A DNA stretch of 64,000 nucleotides from Umbilicaria muhlenbergii (lineage: Eukaryota > Ascomycota > Lecanoromycetes > Umbilicariales > Umbilicariaceae), in NCBI GenBank assembly GCA_000611775.1, contig KK106982.1, positions 2,971,992 to 3,035,991 of the forward strand. Direction: 5' to 3'. The notes under the pieces are model-generated. The model made no database searches. It was not told where the DNA came from and worked only from the letters and a program-made list of their open reading frames with translations. Made by a program: the position numbers and the translations under genes. The stretch's first letter is position 1, and each line of letters opens with the position of its first letter. Below, one piece after another: positions 35,301 through 47,429 of the stretch.

Positions 35301-36543
35301 ACTGACTGATCGAAAACTGGCTTCAAGGCTCTTGGCTCGCTAAGAAAGGGCTTTGCACGGATGGCGGCATTCTCTTCTGTCCTCTGCGGTGTATTGGCTG
35401 CTAGTCGGCCCATAGCCAAAGGGGATTGCTTGACTCTGGATGAGAGTATGGATGACGTCCCTGGTGTGCCTGCACCAAGGCAATTGCCCGAGGTTTGTCG
35501 CAGAGGCTCCGTCGACTTCGAATTCGACTTCTTCGAGGTCGTTCCTCTAGTAACTGCGAGCTTACTGGGCTTGCTTGTGGGTGTGGGCTTCCCGTATGTT
35601 GGAGAAGATAAAGTCGAAGGCTGAACCGCTGTGGTCTCTTTCGATTTGGGAGAAAAACCTACTTTGCTGGGTGACTGCCAGGGTGCTTTCTCATTCTGTG
35701 CCAGGCGCTTGGAACATTTGGCTCGTTTTTTGACCCGAAGTTTTCGAGGGGATCCATCACTAAGCGCACTAGAGAATTCCAAAGCCTGGTCGCCTGCTCC
35801 TTCAGAACTCCCTTGCACTGGGATATCCAAACATCTAAGTCCGTCATCGCCGAACGGGGAGGGCGACCTCGACAGAAGGTTAATCTCCACGGTGTCTGCA
35901 GACGTTGACCGATTGTCATCAATAATAAAGTTATGTGGAACTAGGTGTACAGAATCATTGTCTTTAGTCTCCGAAAATTGGTAACCAAGTGCTCCGATAG
36001 CACTTGCTGAGGTCTGCCGATCAAAACCAGGCAGATCTTTTGCCCAACGCGGGCCGTCGGAAAAGATATCGCCTGAGCGAGGGGATAAAGGACTCTTTTG
36101 TTCTTTCACTGTTGTGTTCATACTCGGCGTAATCATGAATGAATCTCGGAGAAATAGACCCGCGTTGGAAACCGTCAGCGTCTCGCCGGATAACTCATCG
36201 GAGTATTGCCGTAACGCCGTTATAACTCTCCCGACATGCCCTGGCTTGATAACTTGATTAGTCACTACAGAGGTGACCGCCACTCGATCACCATCACATT
36301 CGAGGATCGGAACTCGGAGTTCAGATTCGGGCTTGATCTATAAGTCCTTAGTAGTTTGCTATATCCGACTATAGTGCTTCTGCATGCGAAGGCACTTACC
36401 GTGCAATGGATTTTCACGTGCACGGGATGCTCTAGAAGTCCATTCCAGACAGCTTGGACATCCAGGTTCCGGATCTGAGGCGATTTGGTACTGTATGAAC
36501 CCATAATCTCATGGCTTGAAATAAAACGCTGAGCTCCCGCCAT
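32363..36543 (-). CDS. Large hypothetical protein with three 45-residue acidic repeats
   Basis: Not recognised. Three exons assemble in frame: 36543-36400, 36337-33583 and 33519-32363, giving 1351 aa. The N-terminal ~450 residues are Ser/Pro/Lys-rich and probably disordered. The central 500 residues look beta-rich, with repeated patterns such as ITLTPFEIDIEAEVSLVSLD and VSLDVQVSKSPLLLTIDHHD, possibly immunoglobulin-like. Near the C-terminus lie three 45-residue repeats of the form EGSxxAxxExxATVVEDSDL followed by ESIYSSEFDENP; their coding units are exactly 135 bp apart (plus-strand anchors at 32925, 33060, 33195). A short hydrophobic stretch (LCCLLWLSVLLPKLL) follows the repeats. A minus frame at 36580-36888 may be a further upstream exon, but no clean splice joins it. 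The start is therefore uncertain. Confidence 0.55.
32890..33290 (-). repeat. 135-bp tandem coding repeat (three copies)
   Basis: The segment gactc(c/t)aggtcagagtc recurs at 32925, 33060 and 33195 with a period of exactly 135 bp, that is 45 codons. It encodes acidic VEDSDLESIYSSEFDENP-type units. Copies differ at scattered bases, so the expansion is not recent. Confidence 0.9.
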
Positions 36544-37125
36544 GTCAAGAATGATCTGCGACCGGAACGCGTCTGCCAATTAACGATGCTCAGAGATGAG
36601 TGGATACTGCTGTGTATTGTGCAAAATATCGTACATGTTAAAGTACAGATGATGAGTGATAATATGAGATCCAGCCGCGATTGCATTGTTGCGCTGGGAG
36701 TTTGGTAATACAGAAGGCGCAAAGGCACGAAAACACACAATGAGCGTAGCTTCCTCATCGGAACTCTGCTGTATAGACTCCGCGCCTCCAGCATGAGCAC
36801 TTTCAAAGTGTGAGACCTCACGAGAAATTTTGGAACACGGTATGTCCCTGCCGTTCTTATATACCGATTTCGGCGAATGCTTTCGCATTGTTATACCTGG
36901 ACACTATGTGTTCTGCTGAGACAAGCTCGCCATCTGCTCAAGTGAATGTGACTGTTGAGTATACTTCAAAGCCTGATCTGACTTGGTAAGAAGTCCAATG
37001 TTTTATTGCAGGATAGCCGCAGAGTTCCAATGAAAGCTATAGGCTTACGTGGCGCATCTCGCGCGCTGGCTCTTGTTGTCTACTTCTGGAGTTTATGGAA
37101 TTTCCACGCCACAGCAGGTATATCT
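36544..37125. other. Region between two minus-strand genes, possible extra 5' exon
   Basis: About 580 bp. A minus-strand frame at 36580-36888 (about 100 codons, starting MRKHSPKSVYKNGRDIPC) could belong to the hypothetical gene downstream, but splice signals connecting them are not evident. The region also holds the 3' flank of the velvet gene. Confidence 0.3.
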
Positions 37126-38992
37126 TCAGCCAGGGTCACCTTTCTGCTGGGCCGCAGACCCAAAGCTTGCTGGTGGCCCATGTCCGCCTATATATCGATC
37201 CTGGCCATTGTGTGCAGAGCCCTGCATTGGTGCTCGTGACTCCGGGGGCGGAGGCATGTAGCTGAGATGTGATTGTGCTATAGGATACGTCGAGCTCAGA
37301 CTGTATTGACTCGGCGCTGTGGTGGATTGCAGAGGTGGAAGTAGGTTTGGTAAAGATGGATGTGACATTTCATACCGGTTTTGTGTAGGAGGCGCCATTG
37401 TTAGCTCTGGAGCTACGCCATGCTGGACACCAGTGTAGTAGCCAGAACTACTGTACGATGATCTCTGTGCAGTGTTGGCGAGAGGAGAAGGCTCGTCCAA
37501 AGAGTGTGTGCGCGTGTACATCGTAGACCCACCAATGGATGGTTGGCTAGATAAAGGGTAATGCCGCTGGGGTGGGACTGGTTCTGATAGCTGTGGAACT
37601 TGCATCTGCTGCGAAGGTTGATGCTGATTTTGATATGTAGGTTGATGTGTATACCTTGAAGGCTGCTGGTATAGTGGATTCGCCACAGAAGGCGGATAAC
37701 CAGGTACCTGCGTTCCGGGAGAGGCATATGGAGATGACGTGGATGATGAGCCAGGGGCCGAGGGACGGAAGGAGTATTCCGAGATTGTTCCAGGAGCAGA
37801 TTGTGGCCCTTGGGGGTAGTTGACGGAGTAGCTAGGTAACGATTGACTTTGTGGAGGATATGCACTGTACGATCCACATTGCTCAGTGTATGAACGCTGT
37901 ACGTTTCTCGAGTCGCGGTCGTAGGGGTCCCTTGCGCCCATGTCAAGTGATCCCCGTGGGCGCTTTGCGGAGTACTCATAGGTCGATGGAAAATCTCTCA
38001 TCGAATGTTGGCCATACCCTCCTGGATGCATCTGCGGAGTCTGTCCCAGCGTACCTCGAGGATCAGAAGGGATCTGGGAGGTATGGTGACGCTGGTAATC
38101 ATCTGTATGCATACTCGAAGTGGCCGGCCGCTTACTACTAGCCAGTCAGGATGCCATATACAGTGGATGATAGGAAAGCTTACAGCAAAGTGCGCGGTTC
38201 TTTGCGAATCCTTAGCCGTACGCCTTGGTCGCCAAAAGAACGAGAGAGGAAAGTCGACTCTGACATGCCAGGGAAGTTCTTTGCAGCGTAGACTGCGGTG
38301 AAGTTAGCACTATTTCCAGTACATTCTGGAGCGTGTACTACTGACCGGTGAACGGGTCGGAGCTTATCGACTTGATGTAAATGACCTCATGCCTATCGTT
38401 CCTATTAACCTCGTAGTGCGAAGAGCGCCAAGTATCAAAACATACTTGCACATCTCGAACAAGCTAAAACGGAGTCGAAATTCACCCTCAACCTTCACCG
38501 AGAGGTCTCCAAACACGAAGAAACCACCATCTGTGCGTGATGGGTCAGCCATAGCCTGGGTCACCGACACGGGGATCACTAACCGCTGTTGTCGACATCT
38601 TTCAGTCGATGAAGGGAAGAAACCAAGGTTCCTGCGAGCGCCGCTTGCTGAGCCGGACGTTCGTGATTCGCATCCAGAAGGTTACAGCACATAAAGTAGT
38701 AGGGGCTTTGGAGGTAATTCCTACCAAGGTTAGAATGATCCAAAAAGCAGTCACCGATAAAGTTCTTACTGTGCCGGATCCGATTCATCTCTGATTCGTA
38801 ATTGGATGATTGGGGGAGGATCAACAGGTTTCCTATCTGCAGAAGCGCAGGAGACTGGTAAGTTTCACGTACGTGGTGGCATATGATGCTGTGACACAGG
38901 TACACAATACCTTTTTCTTTCAGTCCAGCAACCCGCGCGCGTTCCGGGCCCTGCCGAATGCTCAAGGAATAGTCCTCGCTAGTTGACAGCAT
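37126..38992 (-). CDS. vosA: Velvet-domain regulator, VosA type
   Basis: Fungal developmental transcription factor with the NF-kB-like velvet fold. VosA controls spore maturation, trehalose content and sporulation genes, usually together with VelB. Seven exons (38992-38911, 38836-38770, 38720-38584, 38530-38452, 38401-38346, 38292-38184, 38137-37126) give 513 aa with frame kept at each junction. The velvet domain covers about residues 8-175: [107 protein letters not shown] and [13 protein letters not shown]. The C-terminal ~330 residues are Pro/Gln/Ser/Tyr-rich with a basic AKRPRGS, a likely nuclear signal. The continuous domain and this tail favour VosA; VelB, VeA and VelC are less likely. 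About 8.4 kb upstream has no recognisable gene. Confidence 0.9.
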
Positions 38993-41900
38993 GGTCAGTC
39001 GAGGTCCTGGCCGTCTGTAAGGTGGTATTCGAGGTACGGAGGGTCGTGTCACACCTTGCGAGCTTGACTCTGGATGAAGTCACGTCTGCGTGGCCGGGTG
39101 CGTTCATCAAGCTTGCTTAGGTCGGACTGCCTGAGCAAGCCTGGCTCTCAAGGTCTTGCGGCACTTTGTTGCGCGGGTTCCGGGCAGCATGGGAATTCGC
39201 CTGTGGGCACACTCGACTCGTCTTCTGGTCACCGACAGAGTCGGGTGCTCTAACGGGCTGCCGCTGGTCAATTCAGTCTTTGCTGCGATGGCGCAAATCC
39301 GGGTTCGCCTAAGCTAGTGCGTCACGAGATGCAGGTTTCGCGTCTTAGGGCTAAAACCGTTCGGCAGGCTGACGATTGATGCTCACTTGGCCTTGGGGTT
39401 GCGTGGTGCGCAATGATATTGATTTGCTCTGGCCGAGACGTCTAGTACGGGCTCCCGAATTCGGGACGGACGCCGAGACCGTTGAGCGTGGGGAATGGGC
39501 GCTTCTTTCCAAGACGGTTGGGTTGGCCGGGCTGCTGTTGCTTCTCTGTATGTGCCTTGGGAAGGCAATACGATGGTACAGACACACGGAGGTACCGCGA
39601 GTAAAGTAAGGCGAGATAGTTTCGGCTTCTTCGGCCTCGTTAGCGGAGACCACGAGAGAAGCTTGGGAGGCGAGAGATTAAGTAGTCAGGACTGTATCGT
39701 ACTGTATCCAGTGGCTTGCTCCTTCCACGAGGGTCCGGGATCCGGATTAGGTTTATGACGGCTAGCGGTACGCGTCTCCCCGCCGTTACGACTGCTGGAT
39801 TTCCTGTCGTTGATAAGGTACCGCACCAGGACCCGTAGTCCTGACCACGTAGCTTCCGATGAGAGAATGGTAGTGGATGCACTGGAAGGTGGGTGGGATC
39901 TGTGGATGATCGATGGAATGCAAGCCAGCGGTAGCGCTGGATCAATAGGGTATCGAGGGCAATAGAGTCGAGTACCTAAACTCTCCCGGCCCACGGCTTC
40001 CAAGATCCCTTTGACGTCGTCTAAACGAGGTGTACCCGGTTATCAACGTTTCTGTGGGCGGGGTTTAGGGCGTTCCTTTGGTCGACCGTTTCCAGCCAGG
40101 CCGGGGTGTCACTAGTTCTATTTGCCAATTTGACTTTGATCAGGGACCCGGGTGCTGTACCCAAGTGGTCACTGGGCTTCTGTAGATTACTTTCTGGCCT
40201 GGATGGCGCTCGGATGGCGCAAATATCGAGCACGGAAGCACGGTGGGAATTCTGGCGAGTACGTACGGTATAAGCCAAGATCGGAGAAGGCCTCCAGCCA
40301 GCGGACGTACCAGCTCAGCCGCGCGGTGCAGCACAATGACGCCTGCGCGTTTGGAGCGAGCTGGGCGTGGATGTGGCTGATCTCGATCAGAGCTTCTGCC
40401 GAACTCGCGGTTCCCAGCGGTTGCTGAATCAATCGTCCTGGCTAACGGCAGTGCGTCTCTCGCCCTTCTGCTGGCACGGCGTTAGAGGGGGCAGCTCTTC
40501 AATCAATCCCACGGGGCTCGACGGGGTTAATGTACAGCGCCAGGCCTCTTGATTGTTGGGGTCCCATCTCTCAAAGGGATATCAGAGGCGTGAGCAATGA
40601 AGTGACACCATACCTTACGTTACCCAATATTCATGAAGCATATGAACGAACACACCTGCATCATCCACATCCACTGACATCCACATTCTACTACAAGGTG
40701 GCCGGCATCGTGCTCATTGGCAGAGCACAGACATCAGTGGAAGGTTCGAGGATTCATCATCATCGTCATGGGGGACGCCTGCTGTGCGGGATCGAAGCGG
40801 AAGGGGGAGGGACGTCTCGCTACGAAGGCAACCTTGTCGTGGATGTCATGGGCCGGCAGCAGGTCGCAGGGCGCAGGCCACAGGCTAGGGGTGGAAGCGC
40901 TGTGCTGGATTGGGAATTTGGGGAATGGGGGATTGATCGGTATGCTCGGTACTGGAAATGCAGAAGTGCACAGTGCGAGATCCCTTTCGGCCCGGCTTCA
41001 AACAGGCAAGGTCAGAAACAGAACGATGGGTAGGCACCGCACGTCAGTTGGGAAGGACTGGATCCGTTGGATGACATGGCGGCGGATTGGGTGGAAGCGA
41101 TGCCAATTGCAGTGGCCACAGGTTGGACATGTCGTTTAACGCCATGCAACACTATCCGGCTTGCGTTTTCGCGTGGCCGAATGCTGGCTGCCATCCTGCA
41201 TGCCGCCCTCCCAAGCGCGTCGGTTGCAGCTAATAGAACTCCGATCGAAGCCTCTTTCGCCTCGACATTTGCAGATGCCAGAGCCTGCCCCCGTCGCCGC
41301 AAGGATCCGGCCTGACGAAGCTCGACCCCTACGTCCGGATGTGGACTTGGGGCGTCTGCAACGAGACATCACTTTCGGATGGAACTTCTCAGCCGTCAAG
41401 CCTCGTTGGCCGGGGAAGGCTCGTCTTCCTCGACCTGCTCGACTGTCCTCAACCTGCGCGCACACTAAAAAAGGTTATTTTCAGAATTGCAATCTCGTCG
41501 AAGAACTCGCTCCGGCTTCATTAGTTCGCTGACAGACGCTGGCCCCCTCCGCTCGATTGGGAGTCGCATGATGGTCGCATACCTGGGCCATGAATGAGTC
41601 GGGCAAGAGGCGTTGCGCTTCGACACTGGACGACCTGTTATCCCGCTGAGCTTGGTAGGCACCTCACCCGCACCCAGCCAGTCAGAGGGACAGGCGGAAA
41701 AGCCATCTGTTGCCAAAACGGTCCCTCCAATGCTAGAGCATAAACTGCGACAAGTAGGTCCGCATACGAAGGGAGGATGCCCTATGGATCGAGGCATCAT
41801 TGTGTGCATCTTTCAGACTTCCCGTTCAGACACGACCGTCACAAGAGTGATATGGAGCCCAGGGTTTGAATCTGGCCTGCTGATCCGGAACTTGCGCACG

Positions 41901-42478
41901 ACGATGGGACTCCCGCCGCCGACCCAAGCTGCTTGGCGGGGGATGCTGAAGGTAGATGGGATCAAACTTCAAGCCTTCCAAGGTACTTTGCCAATCAATC
42001 TCACTTTCACATGCCGCGGCACTGTGCGAAAAGGTCTCGCGAGTCACGGCTCTTCTAGTTGTAAGGTACTCTACTCCGACTAATTACTCCACACTCCGTA
42101 GCACTCTAAGTCAAAGACCAAGGCTGCAGCGAGTCAAGCACAACTGTAAATCTCTTCGATACCATCATCCAGCGCGGTGTCCGTTGATTAGCAGAGACAC
42201 GCCCCGTACCCCGGCCACAACGAGTCCATCGGCTGCAAAGGCAACGGCGCTCCCTGGGAGATTCGACGCTTACGCTGCACAACGGATCACAACTAGCAAG
42301 ATCGTGGCGTTTAGAGACATCTATTGTGTCCTAATTGGCCTGTTCTAGTGCGAGGTAATAGTTGCCCTTTGATCCTACAGAGTAATGCGTTGAAAGCCGC
42401 GAAGCCGGTCCATGAGCTCATGAGCTCAAACGGGGGTTTCATTGATCGCACCGTCCACGCAAACGCGAGTGAAGCTGA
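38993..42478. other. Gene-free region, proximal upstream of vosA
   Basis: No recognisable gene. Frames of up to ~165 codons (for example 40530-41033, 41465-41809) exist on both strands but overlap and show no family resemblance; base composition is GC-rich. A short inverted repeat occurs near 39109-39142 (gcttgct ... agcaagc). The stretch lies directly upstream of the velvet start and may hold its promoter and a long 5' leader. Confidence 0.4.
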
Positions 42479-42506
42479 GGCAATAGGCAATAGGCAATAG
42501 GCAATC
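42479..42506 (+). repeat. 7-bp tandem repeat (aggcaat)
   Basis: The unit aggcaat is repeated about four times in a row (gaggcaataggcaatagg...). Simple-sequence DNA with no evident function. Confidence 0.85.
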
Positions 42507-43611
42507 GAGGAGCCGGCCGACCTGAAAAGGTTTTTGCATCTTCCGTGATAGGGGAGACCCCCGTCACTGCAGGCCCTGCAAACGGGCCACTTTTTTTTTC
42601 CCAGTAACAGCCTTACATATGCATGGGCCTGCGCAGGACGCGGCCAATGACAGGTTACAAACAGGCAACGCGAAGAACGGTCCAGGGTCTTGTGATAGAA
42701 ATCCGCTCTGCTTCGCTTCCAACGAGGTTCAAGGGGGACGCACCCAGTTGCCGTCGACCTGGCCTCACCGTGTTACTGGTTGCTACTACTTTTGTACGTG
42801 TGGCTATATTTGGATTTCCATAGGAATTTATACTCCGGATCTCTGCACCTGCACCGCGCACGAAAAGACAGTCATCCACTGATGCTTCTCGAAGATCGAC
42901 GAATCGCGGCACTCGTAGTTTGGGGACTTTGCTAACGGTCTCGGTTCCACGTTTTGCGGCTCGGAAGGGGGAAGGGGGAGGGGGGAGGGGGGTTGGTGGG
43001 TCGACGATCTTCGCTTGCAGCCAAGTGAACAGGCACGGGCACGAAGCTGAGCCATGCAGACCAAGGGACCCGGAAAGGAACGTATTCTTGCCGATCCTGC
43101 CGAATTGTACGGCTTAGTGAGATCGAAATTGCGAGCAAAGCACCAAGTGGGACAGTGTTGGGCATCAATGGGCAGAGGCGAACGAAAGTGGTAGCAGAGT
43201 GAGACACACTGCCGCCCCGTGGCCAGTCGTCTCCGCGCTCGAGCCTGTTCCCTTCACGCGGAATTGGGCGTGTCGCAGTTCTCGCAATCTTCGCGCTGGC
43301 ATCGCGGTTTCGGTTGAGTGCCCACGGTGCCCACGGTTGCCCACGGTGCCCTCCACCACGAATGCACTTCAGCATCCACCACGGCAAGAGTCTGTAGTGC
43401 GTAGGACTGTACCTCGTGAAAGGGGCCAGGATCTCACGGGGTGGACCCGTCGGTTGCGGCCGTGGCGGTTTGTTTTACCTGGCCATGATTGCTTTCCATG
43501 ACGGGACGTCGGGAGTGGTGAGCTGGGGAGCCAGAGTGCTGGAGTCACTCGATGCGAAAACCGATAGCCGAGCAGCGCTGGGGCCAGCAGGTGAGCGCCG
43601 AGCTGGACGAA

Positions 43612-43683
43612 AAGGGCCAGAAGGGCTCGAAGGGAGAAGGGCCAGAAGGGCCAGAAGGGCCAGGACTCAGGAGGGCCAGAAGT
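43612..43683 (+). repeat. 9-bp minisatellite (gggccagaa)
   Basis: Five or more degenerate copies of gggccagaa lie in tandem. The nine-base unit would encode Gly-Pro-Glu/Arg repeats if translated, but no gene contains it. Confidence 0.85.
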
Positions 43684-44029
43684 TGGAAAGTTGGAAAGTG
43701 GGAAGGGCGTGAAAGGAAAGGCTTCCTCAGGCCCTGCGCAGTGGCCGCGGCAAGAATACGCGGCCCACCGGGCTGCCTGTTACGGCGTCCGAGTAGTGCC
43801 TGCCCTGGGCTCCCGGCCCATGGGCTGCAATCACTTGCAGCTGACACCGGCCACTTGTCTCGGAAGGGCAAAGCCGCCAGGCGCGATCCATGGTTGATTC
43901 CCTGTGAGCGTCGCTTCCTCCTTCCCCCTCCGCGCTGCCGGCAGATGAATGCAGTCATCTGATACGGCAGACGACAGAATTTGAAATGTCGTTCGCAGCG
44001 TGGCAGGAGCGTGGCCGCCACGCCAACTC

Positions 44030-44150
44030 AGCATCCACACCGCACCACACTGCGTCCACACCCACACCCACACCCGCACCCACACCCACACCACACCCAC
44101 ACGCCACACACACACCACACTCTTCCCACACACACACGCACCCACCCCCC
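44030..44150 (+). repeat. CA-rich microsatellite
   Basis: An irregular run of cacacc, ccacac and acacgc units, about 120 bp, strongly strand-asymmetric (almost no G). It creates His/Thr/Pro-rich false frames in all three plus frames. Confidence 0.9.
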
Positions 44151-45815
44151 CCTCCTGTATGCTCCCGTGCCTGTGCCTATGAAGAAATGGCGAGCGAGGG
44201 TAAGGAAAGGGTGTGATGCAACGTCGCTTGTCTCTCTGACAACACACCGACGTAAAGACACACGGCTTCCTACATGGCCGTCATTCCATATTCATGAAAT
44301 GCGTTAGGGAACGAGGCGTTGGGCCTCCCTGTCCCAAGGACGGCCCTGACGGCGGAGCGAGCGACCATGGTTCAGCGCCCGCTTTCCTTGCTTCCACGCG
44401 AGAAGGATCCACTTGACACATGGAGACAACTTGGAAACACATGGCTTTAGAGGCTGATCGGATTGGTGTCACCATCATCCACCACCTCGTACGCTATCGA
44501 CCTTAGTCTCTAACCCGGTAGACTCTCCTCATCCTTCGCATCCGACCACCAAGTCCACCGCACAGCCCGTCAGGCATCCCCGCGTCAGTCGAGTCAACAC
44601 GCGATGCAGCACTAAGCTACATCTACGCCGCACGGCCATTTCCCCGTCTCCGATTTCTCCGTCAATATGATAGTGCACTTGACTTCATTTCCTCCTGGAG
44701 GCTGGATGCGAGTAGGTGGCTAGACAGCCACCATCTGCTGGACGTGTTCGGTTCTCTGACTTCAGAGCTCTCTGTTCTTCTTTTGCACGGAGACAGCACA
44801 TATGAGTCAGCCATCACAATCATAGTTTGATATAGAAGCCACCAGATCCACTTTGACTCCTCCGAAGCCTTCACTCTTGAATGATGTGGATAACACCAGG
44901 ATTTCGTCAAGCCTTCAAGCCTTGCAAACTTTCATCTCACTTTCCTACTGCAAGATCTAAGATTAGGGGCAACTCGATACGGAGTCAGGGCCCTTGCGTC
45001 GTTGCTGAAATCCTCACGGCCGTCGTGCATCCTTTAAGCCTCACGTCGTCAGTGTACCTATACATATGCAATCCTTGAGGCCACCACGGGCGAGCTCGCA
45101 TGTATCGAAGGGTGCACTATGTAGAAGCCACGTCGGAATCAAAGAAAATGCCAACTAAGCACGAATAGTCCAAGCCTCCAACCTCTGCTAAGAAAACTAT
45201 ACTATCTTGCATACAGAACTTCAAGCCTCCCGTTCATTATCCCTCGGCTACACAGTCAGGCAGCACCGAGAAATCGTTCTTTGCAGTCAAGCCAACATCA
45301 TTCCACCTCAATATTGGCTTAGATCCTCGGACTTAACCCTACGCAGACGTGGTGACGGGTGCAGATGTCCTCGGTAGCGGCTGGTTGGCTGGCAGTTTCA
45401 GCGCCTGTGACCAGTTTTTTGCCTCTGTTGAGCCCTCAAATGCCATCGTGGTTGCTACTTCCGTGCTTAGACCCGCGCTTCTTCCATTTGGTCTAGTATT
45501 CAGCGTCTTCTTTCAGTGGTGGTTGCCAATATTTAGAACTTTGATCCGGATATCTTCGCATATTGCCATTTTGTTATCGTTGTTTTCACCTCCTTTCACA
45601 CACGGGAATTTTACTTCCAATCCTCGGGATGATCAACGAGGCAGCCACCAGCCCCCGATGCCACCGTCGTTTGCACCATTATGCTGAGACTGATATTTCA
45701 ATCCAGGAGGAGATCAAAGCGCAACGGAGAGCCTGGCAGGGTCGAACAGAATTCCCGACACCTCCAACGAGTTCGACGAGTCAGGGACCGAATGAACAAT
45801 CACCCAACATTAAAT

Positions 45816-46640
45816 GACCCCACAGTTCGAACCCAATGGCAGCTTACCTCTTACCAGGAGCTCGGATGGACGGTTTTCAGCTCTGAAAACCGTGAAAGCT
45901 CAAATCCAAAGGCAGCCTAGTCCCCACGAACGATCAGGATAAATGACCCCAGCGTGGGCATCCACAATGGCTCAAACATAGGGGTAACTGATCTTTCAAA
46001 AACCCGAATGGACGGAACCCAGCGAGAACAACCGCAAAGGCTCAAATCCAGGGGCAACCAAGTACTAATGAACACTCTGAACGGACGACCTCACAGTTTT
46101 AATGACCAGAAAGGCTTAGACTTAGCCGCAACCCAGTACCAGGTAACAGACCCGACAGAAATCTATCCAGCGTGGACAACCGCGAAGACTAAAAGCCAGC
46201 GTCAACTTAGTCCTAATCAACAATCCAGATGGACGGATATCAGCACGGTCAAGCACCAAGGCTTAATTCAGGGGCAACTAAGGCCCCACTAATCACGCGG
46301 CCGGCCAATGCTCCAGTGTGAACAAACCCAAGGCTCAAAATCCACCGGCAAGCTAGTACCTCTTGACAGGCCGGACAGTCAAATCACCACTGTGCTCAAC
46401 CATGGAGGTTCAAATTCAGCGGCAATCCAGTCGCTATTACAATCTTGTCGGGACGATCCCCCAGCTTGAACAATCTCAAGGCTTCAACTCAGCGGTAGCT
46501 CCATCCCACCCCATCATCGAGCCCTAACCAGTCGTCTTCCCATTCAGGCTCAGCCAACCTCCGCTTCATGAACCGCCTGAAATCCCAAACTCAGCAAGCC
46601 CGCCCCTACGGTCAGGCTAACCACCTCAATCCCAAGCCCC
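45816..46640 (+). repeat. Degenerate ~73-bp tandem repeat array, about eleven copies
   Basis: Units begin with the anchor ggctcaaatccaggggcaac or close variants, near 45822, 45896, 45968, 46038, 46112, 46186, 46259, 46332, 46406, 46480, 46547 and 46613. Spacing is 67-75 bp, most often 73-74. A second conserved block, ggacgga(t/c) followed by cccagcgtg, lies about 45 bp into many units. Copies are strongly diverged, so this is an old array. The period is not a multiple of three and no frame spans it, so it is non-coding. Confidence 0.8.
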
Positions 46641-47429
46641 GTCTCAAACACTCCAGCCCTACTTTCGTCCAGCAATGGGAGCGAACTCTACAGTTTCTAG
46701 GGTCGAACCGACTGCGCTTCCATTACCAAGGATTGGTCAAGACCGCAAGTAGTGCCTTCAACAAGAGGAAGCACAAGGGTTGCAAAAACATCTTTGCATC
46801 TGTTTTCGGTCTCACAGAAGAAACGAAAAGAATGAATGAATGGAACAAACGAATCAACAAATGAACAAATGAACGAATGAACGAACGGAGGGACCAAGAT
46901 TGCAACAAGATTGCAACGTTAACTTTACCGATATATAACACCCGAGCTCAGTGGGTATGAGCTGAGCGGATACCTCCTCGCTGGCTTCGTTACCAAACCC
47001 GTGACGCCCAACTCCGGCGCGCAGGCTGGGCCTGGAGTGCTACTTATCAACCAGGCGGAAGGCGAGAGAACCGATCTCACTGGCAGAGTACTACAAAGCA
47101 TACACAAACTCAATGACCCCGGCTCCGCCTCCTGTTTCTCTTTCTGTGTCTCTCCCCCAGCATCATCCATGTACCGAGCCCTCCCATGGCTTTACCTTGT
47201 ACATAAGGTGTTCATATCACTAGCAACTGCACGCACGACGAATATTACAGCTTTTTTAGAAGAATAATTACAAAAAAGTGGTATAATCCATAATCCCCAT
47301 CCATCGTACAATCGAAGTGACAAGCCCTTGAAGCAAACCTGGATATCAATGCCCGATCCCTCCCGTCCACAAGGACCAAAACGCCTTGAATTTGCTTCGC
47401 TAGGAGTGACATGCCTGCGCCCCCAGCGC
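46641..47429. other. Intergenic region downstream of the MYST gene
   Basis: About 790 bp. Contains a gaat/gaac four-base simple repeat at about 46830-46890. The 3' flank of the acetyltransferase gene must lie here. No gene is recognised. Confidence 0.4.
46826..46892 (+). repeat. 4-bp microsatellite (gaat/gaac)
   Basis: Irregular tandem gaatgaat, gaacaaac and gaacgaat units over about 65 bp. Confidence 0.8.

Larger units (their letters stand above)
42507..45815. other. Gene-free region with several simple repeats
   Basis: About 3.3 kb without a defensible gene. Contains tandem gcccacggt units (43320-43352), tandem gggccagaa units (43612-43683) and a CA-rich tract (44030-44150). A plus frame at 45349-45687 and a minus frame at 44662-44910 resemble nothing known. 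Confidence 0.4.

Noticed and set aside
37126-38992. Velvet gene as part of a secondary-metabolite cluster
   Set aside because: No synthase, tailoring enzyme or cluster transporter lies nearby; VosA-type genes are usually unlinked to clusters.
40530-41033. Plus-strand frame of 167 codons upstream of vosA
   Set aside because: Overlapping frames of similar length exist on both strands; no motif or plausible splice structure supports a gene.
41850-41900. T-loop-like sequence agggtttgaatctggcc suggesting a tRNA
   Set aside because: No matching acceptor, D-arm or anticodon stem can be folded around it on either strand.
45954-46292. Plus-strand frame of 112 codons across the 73-bp repeat
   Set aside because: The repeat period is not a multiple of three, so the units are read in changing frames; it is a chance opening.
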